From the NCBI GenBank assembly GCA_021157815.1, contig JAGGVT010000191.1, positions 1-44,849 of the forward strand: DNA of 44,849 nt, read 5' to 3'. Shown piece after piece: positions 25,212 through 34,764 of this stretch. The notes beneath the pieces are model-generated. The model saw only the letters and a list, made by a program, of their open reading frames with translations, made no database searches and had not been told where the DNA came from. Position numbers and translations under genes: made by a program. Origin of the DNA: a bacterium. Lineage in GTDB: Bacteria > JAJVIF01 > JAGGVT01. Within the stretch, counting starts at the first letter, position 1, and every line of letters starts with the position of its first letter.

Positions 25212-26405
25212 TTACTCTCCGAGAGGGATATCCTCAATAGAGATGGTAATTTCATTCGGAAATTCAATCTGGTCAAGGTTGTTTGCGGTTATCATAGGTG
25301 CTGACATGTCCGCCATTGATCTATAACCAGCGTATTCAGGATCGATATTCTCTCCATTTCGACCATATTAAATTCCAAGATATTGAGAGCCTATACCATA
25401 AGCATTATCGGGGTTATACAACCTGCAAAACGCGATGAGTGTCTCATCGCCGATTTTGAGCCATGAGTATTGAGCGACTTTACTGTTGTCAAATCCAATT
25501 TTGAAATCCGCACCTGAGGTTTTAAGCAGTTTGGCAAAGCCAGCGAAATTTTCAAGAATGATTAGACTGTGTTCACACTGAAAACCTGGTTTATCCTTAA
25601 AACCTGAATATAGATCTTTAAAAGTTTGGGGTAAAACAAAGTTTTTTTCGCTGAAATAGTAATCCTCTGTTGTTCCACAAACACGAATATGAATCTGTCC
25701 GCACATTCCATATATCATCCGATTTTCTTTCGATAAAACATCATTGACCGGGATTGTTCCACCTATGATATCGATAGCCTTCTCTTTATCATCATCACCA
25801 ATACAGCCTCGTGCCCTGAATTCACGACGTTTATCCTCAAGAGTTTCACCTCTGTATGATTCCCATTCCCTCCAAGTGAATTCGATATAATTCTCAACCC
25901 ATTTTTCTATTCCCTCATCACGATAAGCTTTATAGTCGAGATCCACAAATGTCATTTTTGCATGATCGTCACTGAACTTTTCCCATTTGATCAAACCTCG
26001 ATCCGATTTATCAAGATTGAAATCTCTCCCGACTAAAACGCCTACCGGCGCTCCCGTCATGACATTACGAGGCCAATGCAATGGAAAACCGCTTCGGACA
26101 AAAGAAGACATCGATTCCGGATATGCCCCGGTAACACGTCTGTAAAGGCGAATTTCTTCAGCCAAATGAATTCTATAAGCATTGAGTTGGTAATAGCTTG
26201 AATCGTATAAATCGTTGCTTACAGGGAATGTCAGTCTTGTCCCCGCTGTAGCGCGTTCTGTCTGGAGAGGAGAAGCGCCAACCTCAGTTTTATCGCCGTC
26301 TGTCCTCCCCGGGTTTATCGGCTTTATCGATGATGAACATCCAATAACCAGGAACAATGATGTAATTAAAACCATCGAAATCATCAAATATGCGTTTGGT
26401 TTCAT
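25212..26405 (-). pseudogene. Lipoprotein gene interrupted by an in-frame TAA (pilin-like N-terminal region)
   Basis: The track stops at 25368, but the same frame continues for 51 codons past that TAA (25368-25370) to a TAA at 25212. The extra segment (NGENIDPEYAGYRSMADMS...ITISIEDIPLGE) has normal composition, so the full gene was about 397 codons. Start is ATG 26405, not the track start, because GGAG lies 8-9 bases upstream and the signal MKPNAYLMISMVLITSLFLVIG with lipobox VIGC follows. After a linker, residues about 75-125 (QLNAYRIHLAEEIRLYRRVTGAYPESMSSFV) resemble pseudopilin-type helices followed by the YP-x-SL loop. The rest is unrecognised. It may still be made as a shortened 345-residue protein. 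The neighbour upstream is also broken. Confidence 0.6.
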
Positions 26406-26468
26406 TTTACATTCTCCTATGTAATACACTAATCATATAAGACACTTATTTTAAAACAATCATTGTCA

Positions 26469-27000
26469 CTAATTAAGACATCTCGAATTTAAAAGCCCAC
26501 AATCAGGTATATCGTCAATATTATCCTCACAGAAAAAGCAATCGCTTGGATCACAAGCTCCCTCAGTTCCCAATAGGGTCAACCCATTGATACCAAATAG
26601 TTATCTCATTGGGGGGTCCGCAAGGCGCTGAGCCGATTACCGGAAAACAAGGACCTTCCAAAGTATTACCACCAAGGTAAATAGGCCAATTCCAATGAGG
26701 ATTAGTCGCCGTACTAATTCCTCTAATCCTGCACCGGCTTTCCGTCGTAAAAATATTAATACCATAGCAACACCATGCACGCCTATATTGGCTTTCTTTT
26801 ATCCCGTAAGTGCACATTTCACCGGAATTTGGACATGGTAATAAATCGGGCAATAAAACCTGTCTTCCAACCTAGTAAGAAGGTCCAGGAAGACATGTAT
26901 CCGCGTAAGAGAATCTTACTGGAAAAAAGGACAGAAACAGCAGAAAAATAATCGCTAATGTAAAATAAATTTTGAACAAAAATGGTTTTGTATTCCTCAT
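26469..27000 (-). pseudogene. Cys-rich secreted protein gene broken by TAG and a frameshift
   Basis: Assembled from pieces the track splits. ATG 27000 (SD GGAG, 7 bases upstream) gives a signal peptide MRNTKPFLFKIYFTLAIIFL...RFSYA then DTCLPGPSY. An in-frame TAG follows at codon 43 (26874-26872), then in the same frame VGRQVLLPDLLPCPNSGEMC, KESQYRRAWCCYGINIFTTE, GGNTLEGPCFPVIGSAPCGP and EITIWYQWVDPIG. A one-base shift near 26564 restores a further Cys-rich tail (TEGACDPSDCFFCEDNIDDI...CGLLNSRCLN) ending at TAG 26469. About 176 codons with more than a dozen Cys, likely a disulfide-rich exported protein. The family is not recognised. Two separate lesions argue for real decay rather than one sequencing error. 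Confidence 0.65.
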
Positions 27001-27306
27001 GGGGCTTCTCCATCTTTTCATTCATTGCTTCGTCAATTATATTATTATACTTAAAAAATAAGTTTATATCAATCTATGGTTTAGTGACAAACTAAATCAA
27101 GTTTAGATGCCTGTTTGTTGTGAAAAAAGAAATAAATGGAAGCCCGGTTAATGAGAAACCTGGCTACGATTTATATCCCTTTTTCAGAGGCCTCTAAAAG
27201 ATAATATGATATATCGATAGCTGCATTCATCATAACTTTTAGTTCATGCTAAATGGGAAAAATCTCTTCCATTAATGTTTTTGACAGGTCGCAAAGGGAT
27301 TTTAGA
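27001..27306. other. Intergenic with direct repeat and hairpin
   Basis: Holds the right copy of the 25-bp direct repeat (27104-27128) and a CCCGGTTAATGAGAAACCTGGCTACG hairpin (27143-27168) also seen at 530 and 29345. The rest is AT-rich. No gene seen. Confidence 0.65.
27104..27128 (+). repeat. 25-bp direct repeat, right copy
   Basis: TAGATGCCTGTTTGTTGTGA followed by AAAAA, one mismatch to 25054-25078. Confidence 0.85.
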
Positions 27307-27813
27307 TCAATAGTCGTGAGGAATTCCCTTGATATGCAAGAGAAGATGTTCCTGGTCATCCATGTCGTCAATCCAGCCATTATTGGCATCGGATTTTGCA
27401 TCCAGGTCTTTTATATACGGTTTTATATCAAGCACCGGGGTTCCATCGAATACATCCAGTCCAGATGTGAAAATCTCATTATTCATGATGCGTTTCACAC
27501 GAACAACACTAATCCCGATTGGGTTGGGACGCACAGGTGATCTGCTTGCAAATACGCCTACTTCAACACCATTTGCCCATGAGGGAGATACAATCATTGA
27601 TAAATCTTGCTTTATCTGATGTATATGGTAAATGACATAAATAAAGAGAAACCCATCCAGTTTATAGAGTCCGTCGGAATATTGGGGATCAATTGTAATC
27701 CGAAATTCTCCATCATCCTCATCTACTGGCTGATATGGCGCATTTTTAGTGTATGGCGTCCGGATAATCCCAACTTGTTGAAACTTAATATTTTCAATGC
27801 TAATATTCTCCAA
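27307..27813 (-). CDS. trmO: TrmO-type tRNA N6-methyltransferase
   Basis: 168 residues of the TsaA/TrmO (VirR-like, UPF0066) family, which methylates N6 of threonylcarbamoyladenosine at position 37 of tRNA using SAM; other members modify small metabolites. Motifs: VGIIRTPYTKNAPYQP at the start, the family signature SPSWANGVEVGVFASRSPVRPNPIGIS, and LDVFDGTPVLDIKPYIKD. It lacks the C-terminal extension of E. coli TrmO and resembles the short archaeal/anaerobe form. The start is uncertain: the track uses a TTG at 27813 without a good SD and no ATG is available nearby. It follows two ferredoxin genes and DUF1684 on the same strand, a combination common in anaerobes. Confidence 0.85.
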   Translation of the reverse strand: MENISIENIKFQQVGIIRTPYTKNAPYQPVDEDDGEFRITIDPQYSDGLYKLDGFLFIYVIYHIHQIKQDLSMIVSPSWANGVEVGVFASRSPVRPNPIGISVVRVKRIMNNEIFTSGLDVFDGTPVLDIKPYIKDLDAKSDANNGWIDDMDDQEHLLLHIKGIPHDY

Positions 27814-27888
27814 GAAGACTGTGTCTCTTTCACGTATTCATTCTTTAAGACAATAATATCGCTTCGATTCATTTTAGGAAAATAGTAA

Positions 27889-28248
27889 TTATCCTTTTTT
27901 GAGCGTTTGAAGTTTTTCCAATGTCTTTTCAGCAACGATTTTATCTTTATTGAAATGCTTTATCATTCTAATAAGGCATTTTTGTTTCTCTTTTTCATCA
28001 CCAAGATACTCAGCGCAAGCATTCATAAATCCTATTGTTTCAGTTATGTTTGCTTCTACGTCGCCTGGTATCAATTCACTGTCATGCTTAACTACATTTT
28101 CCGGGCATACATCATGGCATACGCCGCAGTGAATGCAATTCTTCATGTCAACCTTTGCTTTTCCACCAACCATGAAGATTGTGTTGGTCGGACATTCATC
28201 AACACAAATGCCACAGCCCAAACAGCCAGCTTTATCTACCCATGGCAT
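27889..28248 (-). CDS. 2[4Fe-4S] ferredoxin with helical C-terminal extension
   Basis: 119 residues. Two cluster motifs: CLGCGICVDECP (residues 9-20) and CIHCGVCHDVCP (residues 38-49), each C-x2-C-x2-C-x3-C-P, binding two [4Fe-4S] clusters for low-potential electron transfer. Residues about 60-119 are a helical, charged extension (ITETIGFMNACAEYLGDEKEKQKCLIRMIKHFN) that is not part of the usual ferredoxin and may dock a partner. The start codon lies 2 bases after the stop of the next ferredoxin gene upstream, showing translational coupling. Confidence 0.9.
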   Translation of the reverse strand: MPWVDKAGCLGCGICVDECPTNTIFMVGGKAKVDMKNCIHCGVCHDVCPENVVKHDSELIPGDVEANITETIGFMNACAEYLGDEKEKQKCLIRMIKHFNKDKIVAEKTLEKLQTLKKG

Positions 28249-28250
28249 AT

Positions 28251-29164
<914 letters not shown>

Positions 29165-29465
29165 AATCTCCTATGCGCATTTTCTAAAATCATTAATTGG
29201 CATCAAGTTTTTTCGATAACAGTTACTAATTACTACTATATACTAACACTAACGAAAACGTAACAGATTTGATATTATTTGTCAATAGGGTCATAATACC
29301 CAAAATCCGCGATTGAACTGATTAGTTAGATTAAAAATATCGTAGCTAATGAGAAGCCGGGCTACAACTTTCCCGAATGTATGGCAGGAAAACCCCGGCG
29401 AGGGGACGCCGGGTTACAATGCGAATACACTTTTTTCAGAGGTCTCTATGATATAATCGTTCCTC
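29165..29465. other. Intergenic with two hairpin families and an extended -10 promoter
   Basis: GCTAATGAGAAGCCGGGCTAC (29345-29365) is followed by CCCGAATGTATGGCAGGAAAA and the hairpin CCCCGGCGAGGGGACGCCGG...TTACA (29393-29418). TGATATAAT (29449-29457) is an extended -10 box only 8 bases before the permease GTG start. No gene seen. Confidence 0.65.
29393..29418 (+). repeat. Hairpin repeat CCCCGG...CCGGGTTACA
   Basis: Perfect-stem copy (CCCCGGCG / CGCCGGG), same plus-strand orientation as the others, sharing an upstream prefix with the degenerate copy at 25120. Confidence 0.85.
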
Positions 29466-30440
29466 GTGAAAGACAGCCAAAAAGCGATAAGAGCTGATCA
29501 CGGATTTCGCTCTGTTCTACGGCGACTGTTCAAGCGTAAAAGCGCCATACTGGGACTCGTGATTATCATCATACTTTCCATCACCGGCATTTTCGGGCCC
29601 TTTCTCGCACCACATGATCCTGAATTGATTTACAAGGGATATGAAAAGCAATCGCCGGGAACAATCATTTTAAAAACAGAGATAGACAAGGAATTTGAAT
29701 TCGCAACGAGAGGTGCGTTTAAATATCCGTTTTTGATTAACAACCATCACTCCATTTTCCTAATGGGCACTGATGATCAGGGGCGGGATTTATTTTCACG
29801 CCTTCTGTTCGGCGCGAGGGTTTCACTGCTCGTGGGTATTGTGGCAGAGATAATCGCGCTCTTGATCGGCATTGTTGTCGGAGGAATCGCGGGATTCTAC
29901 GGTGGTCGCATCGATTCAATCCTGATGCGAATCACCGATATCTTCTTCGCCTTTCCATCACTTCTTCTGGCAATCGGGATACTCGCGATTTTTGAAAAGC
30001 CGGGCTTGTGGAATATATTCTTCGCGCTGGGAGTTGTCGGCTGGACTCAGGTCGCGAGAATTGTCCGCGGACAGGTTCTAACTGTAAAGGAGGAGGAATT
30101 TGTTGAGGCCGCTCGCGCAATCGGCGCCAATGATTTTAGAATCCTCATCAGGCATATCCTGCCGAACACAATCGCGCCGCTGATTGTCATCGGTACATTG
30201 GGAATAGCGTGGAATATTCTTTCGGAAGCCGGATTGAGTTTCCTCGGACTAGGTGTTCAACCGCCAGCGCCAAGCTGGGGAAACATGTTGACCGACGCAA
30301 GGTCATATATTAATTCAAAACATTACTTCATCTGTATAATCCCCGGACTGGCAATTGTATTCACTGTTTTGGGATTTAATCTCCTCGGTGACGGCCTTCG
30401 GGATTCACTAGACCCCCGAATGAAAAAAGGCGCTGTTTAA
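29466..30440 (+). CDS. OppC/DppC-type ABC transporter permease
   Basis: 324 residues from GTG 29466. Inner-membrane permease of the peptide/nickel (PepT) ABC family, C-type subunit. Features: an N-terminal basic segment then a membrane helix (KSAILGLVIIIILSITGIFGPFLAPHDP, the OppC_N signature), a periplasmic loop with FLMGTDDQGRDLFSRLLFGARVSL, five further helices and the EAA loop VEAARAIGANDFRILIRHILPNTIAPLIV that contacts the ATPase. C-terminal FLGLGVQPPAPSWGNML and LGDGLRDSLDPR are diagnostic. OppB, OppA and the OppDF ATPases are not adjacent, which is unusual. There is no SD, and an extended -10 (TGATATAAT) ends 8 bases before the GTG, so the mRNA may be leaderless. Confidence 0.92.
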   Translation: MKDSQKAIRADHGFRSVLRRLFKRKSAILGLVIIIILSITGIFGPFLAPHDPELIYKGYEKQSPGTIILKTEIDKEFEFATRGAFKYPFLINNHHSIFLMGTDDQGRDLFSRLLFGARVSLLVGIVAEIIALLIGIVVGGIAGFYGGRIDSILMRITDIFFAFPSLLLAIGILAIFEKPGLWNIFFALGVVGWTQVARIVRGQVLTVKEEEFVEAARAIGANDFRILIRHILPNTIAPLIVIGTLGIAWNILSEAGLSFLGLGVQPPAPSWGNMLTDARSYINSKHYFICIIPGLAIVFTVLGFNLLGDGLRDSLDPRMKKGAV

Positions 30441-30444
30441 ATGG

Positions 30445-30569
30445 AACTGTTGAATATGTCGATTTATCCTAGACTGTAGGGGCAACTCCCTGTGGTTGCC
30501 CTGCATTTATGGCATACTTCAGGACAGACAAAGGGGTCTGTCCCTACACATTAAACTTTTTCAACAGTT
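30445..30569. repeat. MITE-like 125-bp segment with 10-bp terminal inverted repeats
   Basis: AACTGTTGAA (30445-30454) and TTCAACAGTT (30560-30569) are perfect inverted repeats. Inside are two hairpins, GGGCAACTCCCTGTGGTTGCCC and GGGGTCTGTCCC. It starts 4 bases after the permease stop and may also act as its terminator. Confidence 0.5.
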
Positions 30570-30601
30570 CGTAAAAATAAGCATATTTAAGCACGAATTA
30601 C

Positions 30602-31009
30602 GTGAAACTAATTAATGGAGGTAAATTTCGCTCGTGTGAGAGTGATATGGTCTTAAAATGGCACATAAACGTTTACTGCTACACAATGATAATCATGATT
30701 GTCTTTCTGTTTTTCCTAATCATTCCGGATAAAGCCGTGTTATCCCAGACACCATCGGATAACTATAACAAGCAAATGGCAAAACTTGCGGATGATAACC
30801 TTAAAGCGTCAAATTCAAAAGACAGAGCAACAATTACCCGGAAATACGCCAGTCTTCAAAAACAAAAGAAAATGAAATCCGAGAATGTAGTAATTAACCT
30901 CGTTCCACTTAAATTCCTGCTTTTATTGATTATGGGTCTTTTTACATATCTAGTATTCCAGAATTTCTGGATAAGACGTTCAAAGGCAATTGAGAAGAGA
31001 ATCCGATAG
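30602..31009 (+). CDS. Small two-helix membrane protein, hypothetical
   Basis: Up to 135 residues from a GTG at 30602; an ATG at 30647 (MVLKWHINVYCYTM) is an equally plausible start. Two hydrophobic helices (about 27-46, MIIMIVFLFFLIIPDKAV, and about 101-120, VPLKFLLLLIMGLFTYLVFQNFW) flank a charged, Lys/Asn-rich loop (SDNYNKQMAKLADDNLKASN). The C-terminus is basic (IRRSKAIEKRIR). No family recognised and no clear SD, so it could be a real small envelope gene or a chance ORF. Codon usage is not obviously odd. Confidence 0.4.
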   Translation: MKLINGGKFRSCESDMVLKWHINVYCYTMIIMIVFLFFLIIPDKAVLSQTPSDNYNKQMAKLADDNLKASNSKDRATITRKYASLQKQKKMKSENVVINLVPLKFLLLLIMGLFTYLVFQNFWIRRSKAIEKRIR

Positions 31010-31050
31010 GAACGAATTCCTTCGAAAACTCCGTCTTTTTCATAAACCGA

Positions 31051-32142
31051 TTAAATATTCAAATCCGAACGAATATCATGCCTGGATTCTTTTTCCAGTT
31101 TTTTCAGGAGTTCTTTTTCCTTTGTGGAAAGCTCAGACGGTGTTTTTACTACGACCTCGCAAATCTGGTCTCCCTGTCCCCATCCTCGAAGATGCGGTAT
31201 TCCCTTGCCGCGTATTCGAATCTGCTGCCCTGATTGAGTTCCCGGGATGATTCTAAGGCGCCCTTTTCCAGTTAGAGTGGGGACCTCAATTGATGCCCCC
31301 AGCGCTGCCTCTGCAAAAGTTATTGGAATAATGCAATACAGGTTATCCTCAACACGTTGAAAAAACGAATGTTCATACACGCGTGTGTAAACATAAAGAT
31401 CACCCGCAGGCGCGCCCATATTCCCTGCATTGCCTTTTCCACTGACTCTGATACGGCTGTTGTTTGTAACACCGGGAGGAATTTTAACCGCGATTTTTTC
31501 CAATTGGCGCTGTCTGCCTGTTCCCCCGCATTTGTCGCAGGGATTTTTGTTGATTTGTCCTGAACCATGGCAGTTCGGACAGGTCTGGGAAAATCGAAGC
31601 ATTCCGCCACCTGTAACAACCTGCCCTCGCCCATTGCATGTTGGGCAGGTTTCAGGATGAGAACCCGGTTTTGCGCCTGAACCGTTGCAATATGAACATG
31701 GGATGGATCTTTCGATTGTAATTGTTTTTTTAGTGCCCTTTACGACCTCCAGAAGTGTCAGGTCAACAACCGCCTGAATATCGGCTCCGCGAGCGGGATC
31801 TTGCCTGCGACTGCCTCTGCCCTGGCGTTCGCCGAAAAACATTTCGAAAATATCCGATAAATCTCCGAAACCGGCTGATGATGGGTCGAAGTCGCCCGGT
31901 TGTCCCATTCCGGGTTGAAAAGCCGCCGCGCCGAACTGATCGTATCGCTGGCGTTTCTCGGGATCAGAGAGGATTTCATACGCCATCCCGATTTCCTTGA
32001 ATTTCTCCTCAGACTGTTTGTCGCCGGGATTGACATCGGGATGGTGCTTGCGCGCGAGTTTACGGTACGCTTTTTTTATCTGATCCTGCTCAGCGCCTTT
32101 TTCCACGCCGAGTAGTTCATATAGGTCTTTCTTTATATTCAT
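31051..32142 (-). CDS. dnaJ: Chaperone protein DnaJ
   Basis: 363 residues. J domain with KDLYELLGVEKGAEQDQIKKAYRKLARKHHPDVNPGD (HPD at about 34-36), a Gly/Phe region (about 70-105, GDLSDIFEMFFGERQGRG), then four zinc-finger repeats CSYCNGSG, CPTCNGRG, CPNCHGSG, CDKCGGTG, then two beta-sandwich substrate domains (IAVKIPPGVTNNSRIRVSGKGN, GDLYVYTRVYEHSFFQRVEDNLYC, ISFAEAALG-like ITFAEAALGASIEVPTL). It stimulates DnaK ATPase and delivers unfolded clients. All type I DnaJ parts are present. grpE and dnaK are not adjacent. Stand-alone on the minus strand. Confidence 0.96.
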   Translation of the reverse strand: MNIKKDLYELLGVEKGAEQDQIKKAYRKLARKHHPDVNPGDKQSEEKFKEIGMAYEILSDPEKRQRYDQFGAAAFQPGMGQPGDFDPSSAGFGDLSDIFEMFFGERQGRGSRRQDPARGADIQAVVDLTLLEVVKGTKKTITIERSIPCSYCNGSGAKPGSHPETCPTCNGRGQVVTGGGMLRFSQTCPNCHGSGQINKNPCDKCGGTGRQRQLEKIAVKIPPGVTNNSRIRVSGKGNAGNMGAPAGDLYVYTRVYEHSFFQRVEDNLYCIIPITFAEAALGASIEVPTLTGKGRLRIIPGTQSGQQIRIRGKGIPHLRGWGQGDQICEVVVKTPSELSTKEKELLKKLEKESRHDIRSDLNI

Positions 32143-32269
32143 ATTAATACATTCGTTCCCACAAGTTTAATTGCATCATTACAAATATATTATATGAGTC
32201 TGTATCTGTCAACATGTGCGCTGATGTTGATGTGGGGCGTAACGAAAAACGGCGCCGCTTGGTAGGTAT
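32143..32269. other. Upstream region of dnaJ
   Basis: AT-rich leader with TTATATGAG-type -10-like words on either strand. No CIRCE palindrome (TTAGCACTC-N9-GAGTGCTAA) seen. No gene. Confidence 0.4.
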
Positions 32270-32427
32270 CTCAGAACATGGAATTTTGCGCGAAATATTG
32301 TCATTCTGAGCGCAGCGAAGAATCTATAAGTTGCTGTGTTGATGATTAAACCAGATGAAATTAATCCACGCTATCGAGAATAGATCCTTCGCTGCGCTCA
32401 GGATGACAGAAAAAGGGGGGTTCTGAG
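32270..32427. mobile_element. Nested palindromic (MITE-like) element, copy B
   Basis: Same element as 22771-22926 in reverse orientation: outer arms CTCAGAAC (32270-32277) / GTTCTGAG (32420-32427), inner 29-bp arms 32299-32327 and 32380-32408 (TGTCATTCTGAGCGCAGCGA.../...TCGCTGCGCTCAGGATGACA), core GTGTTGATGATTAAACC...GCTATCGAGAATAG. Directly after it a 29-bp unit CTGAGGCACCCCGGTTTCCG... occurs twice in tandem (32423-32480). Confidence 0.75.
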
Positions 32428-32480
32428 GCACCCCGGTTTCCGGCAAGGGTCCTGAGGCATCCCGGTTTCCGGCAAGGGTG
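32423..32480 (+). repeat. Two tandem 29-bp units
   Basis: CTGAGGCACCCCGGTTTCCG-GCAAGGGTC and CTGAGGCATCCCGGTTTCCG-GCAAGGGTG, one after the other, between element copy B and the propeller gene. Confidence 0.8.
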
Positions 32481-32538
32481 CCGAAACTCCCGGGCGGAAT
32501 ACTCAAGTTACCAATCTCATTCAAATTTCCTGATTCAT

Positions 32539-34641
32539 TCATTCAATCTCCAGGATTTCCTTGTCCGTTACCTCGAAAAGAGTATTATCATCATCCTTTC
32601 CCCAGACCATGAACTTATACCCAAAATCTGAACCCGCATAGTAAATGACATCCTCGCTCATGAAGAATTTAAGGATGTCAGCCATTCCCATATCGTCAAT
32701 CAAACCAATGCCGATAACATCCGAGAGCTTATTGGGAAAATGATTCTTTCTTGAGTAAAATATTGAAAGCAATGAGCGAATTTCGTTTATCGCGGCTAAC
32801 GCCTCATTGTTAGTGCAGTACTCAAGAATATCCCATGCCGAGTCATCAAAACTGTAAACCAGATTAAATCGTCCCTCCAGAAGATAGTGATTCTTATTTT
32901 TGGAGACGCCATCGAGTAAATCAAATGCTGTTTCGTTTTCCATATCCATCCACGCGAGGATATTGTAATCTTTGTCAATACGCATCAACGCGTGCGGATA
33001 CCAGTAAACGACCGCAGTTGAATCATCGCAGGCGTAAAGCAGACGCAAGTCAACATAATCACAAGCTTTCCATTCACGGGATGTTTCACCGGATTCAATA
33101 TCGAGATGCATTATCGAGGGAAAACCAAATTCCGTTACGCCTGCCGCCTGAATGAACGCGATATTTTCATCAATCTGGAAAATAATCGGGATGCCCTCGA
33201 TTGATATATCATTCGTTAAAACAACCTTTGTCTCGAATAAATTATCGTAATTATCACTTTGCACATCTTTAACAGAAAGAGAACCATCGTTTGGATCAAG
33301 CGTAAAAATCTTTTTATCATCTTTCAGTAATGTGGATATGATAATGTCAGAGGTATCGTGAAAGCATAACAGCTCGTTTTTACCGCTTTTAACGTTATTG
33401 AAAAAGACAGGCGTACCGATTGGGCGGCCCTTCAGGTCAACCTTCACACCGCTCAGGACAATGTATTTATCGATTTTATCCAGAAAAACAGATGCAAACC
33501 TGTTCGTATTGAGTTTTTCTATTTCGATTTCGCTCATTTCGTTGTTTTCGAATCGCTTAAGGACAAGCGTCATATCGCCATCGAAAGTGAACGGATTGAT
33601 TATGTCATCCGGGTTGTACTGGTCATCCAGCCAGATGCTGTTATCATAATCGATTGCAATCCGTCGCGGATGGGACAGCGCCGGGCGGCAGATACCAACT
33701 GAAATCGAACTCGCGGATTCAAGTCCGATATCATAGCGGTTTACTATCATCGTGTCAGGATCGGCGATTAATCCATGCAGATTTCCAATCCTGTCGTAGT
33801 CGAGCGACGTGATATATTGTTCACATTTAACAACGGTTTTTTTCTTCCCCAAATGAGTAAGAGTTGCAAGGAAAGGCGAGTTAAGATTTTCCTTATCGAT
33901 AATCTCGCCGGTCAGCGCGATTTCCCTGTTTGAGCTGACAGCGATATCGAAAATATCAAAACCGGCTGGATTATCCAGAAGTTCTGCGATGTTTATCGAA
34001 TCAACCGGCATGGCGTTTTTATTGAACACAATAATCTCATTATTGGCAAGCACAATCAGATGATTATTCGCGACATCCCAGTTATCAATCACATCGCCTT
34101 TTTTCCCGATAAAGCGTGCCAGTTTATCTGAAAACGGAAAGCTGGTTATATAAATGATGTCCTCATGCTCGACATAGATTTTATCAGTATCGAGACATAC
34201 AGCGCCGTAGGCGGATTCGTCCATCAAGTAATCAAGGATTTTGGAATCAGAAAGTGTGCCGGTGGAATCGAATACTTTCAGAACAGAGCAGCCATCCTCG
34301 TTATCAAGCAGAATCAAATCGCCGTCATCGGAAACCGCGAAAATATTCCTGCCGCTGATGAGGGTTAGCCCAAGATCAAACCTCGCGGCGTTTTCACCAA
34401 CACCCGCGGGAATGAGTCCGTTAATGAACTCACCTGTCCTGGAATATGCCTTAATATGTGATGAGTTTGAAACTGTATCGAGAATATGGAAAGTGCCATC
34501 GTTTCCGACTACGAGCTGCTGCGGATAAATCAAACTATCAACCGGGTCAGATACAGCGCGTTCAAGGCCTTTGACATCCGCCAATGCTGGAACTGGGCAG
34601 AGAAGAGAAATAGTTAATATCAGGAGAAACGTGAATCGCAA
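32539..34641 (-). CDS. Secreted beta-propeller protein with pseudopilin-like C-terminal segment
   Basis: 700 residues. Signal peptide MRFTFLLILTISLLCPVPALA, cleavage at ALA/DV. Residues about 35-560 contain repeated blades of NHL/six-bladed-propeller style: LIYPQQLVVGNDGTFHILDT, RNIFAVSDDGDLILLD, FDIAVSSNREIALTGEIID, SHPRRIAIDYDNSIWLDDQYN. Residues about 600-700 are different: a helix AINEIRSLLSIFYSRKNHFPNKLSDVIGIG then YYAGSDFGYKFMVWGKDDDNTLFEVTD, the order of helix, short YP/FP loop, and strands seen in the C-terminal part of type II pseudopilins. Exported to periplasm or outside. A binding or scaffold role is likely, the ligand unknown. A similar helix-loop motif occurs in the broken lipoprotein at 25212. 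Confidence 0.65.
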   Translation of the reverse strand: MRFTFLLILTISLLCPVPALADVKGLERAVSDPVDSLIYPQQLVVGNDGTFHILDTVSNSSHIKAYSRTGEFINGLIPAGVGENAARFDLGLTLISGRNIFAVSDDGDLILLDNEDGCSVLKVFDSTGTLSDSKILDYLMDESAYGAVCLDTDKIYVEHEDIIYITSFPFSDKLARFIGKKGDVIDNWDVANNHLIVLANNEIIVFNKNAMPVDSINIAELLDNPAGFDIFDIAVSSNREIALTGEIIDKENLNSPFLATLTHLGKKKTVVKCEQYITSLDYDRIGNLHGLIADPDTMIVNRYDIGLESASSISVGICRPALSHPRRIAIDYDNSIWLDDQYNPDDIINPFTFDGDMTLVLKRFENNEMSEIEIEKLNTNRFASVFLDKIDKYIVLSGVKVDLKGRPIGTPVFFNNVKSGKNELLCFHDTSDIIISTLLKDDKKIFTLDPNDGSLSVKDVQSDNYDNLFETKVVLTNDISIEGIPIIFQIDENIAFIQAAGVTEFGFPSIMHLDIESGETSREWKACDYVDLRLLYACDDSTAVVYWYPHALMRIDKDYNILAWMDMENETAFDLLDGVSKNKNHYLLEGRFNLVYSFDDSAWDILEYCTNNEALAAINEIRSLLSIFYSRKNHFPNKLSDVIGIGLIDDMGMADILKFFMSEDVIYYAGSDFGYKFMVWGKDDDNTLFEVTDKEILEIE

Positions 34642-34764
34642 TTTAGTTTCCTTATTTAGAATTCGATGTGATTATAACATTTGAACGCTAGTACTTTAGA
34701 GACCATTACAAAAAGAAGTGTTCATGGATAAGTATTTTTAGAACAGCGATTTATCGTTGTATCT

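Noticed and set aside
25368-25370. Genetic-code reassignment or selenocysteine/pyrrolysine explaining the in-frame stops
   Set aside because: The stops are TAA, TAG and (in the transposase) TGA, and one gene also has a frameshift. All other genes end with the same codons normally. Decay is simpler.
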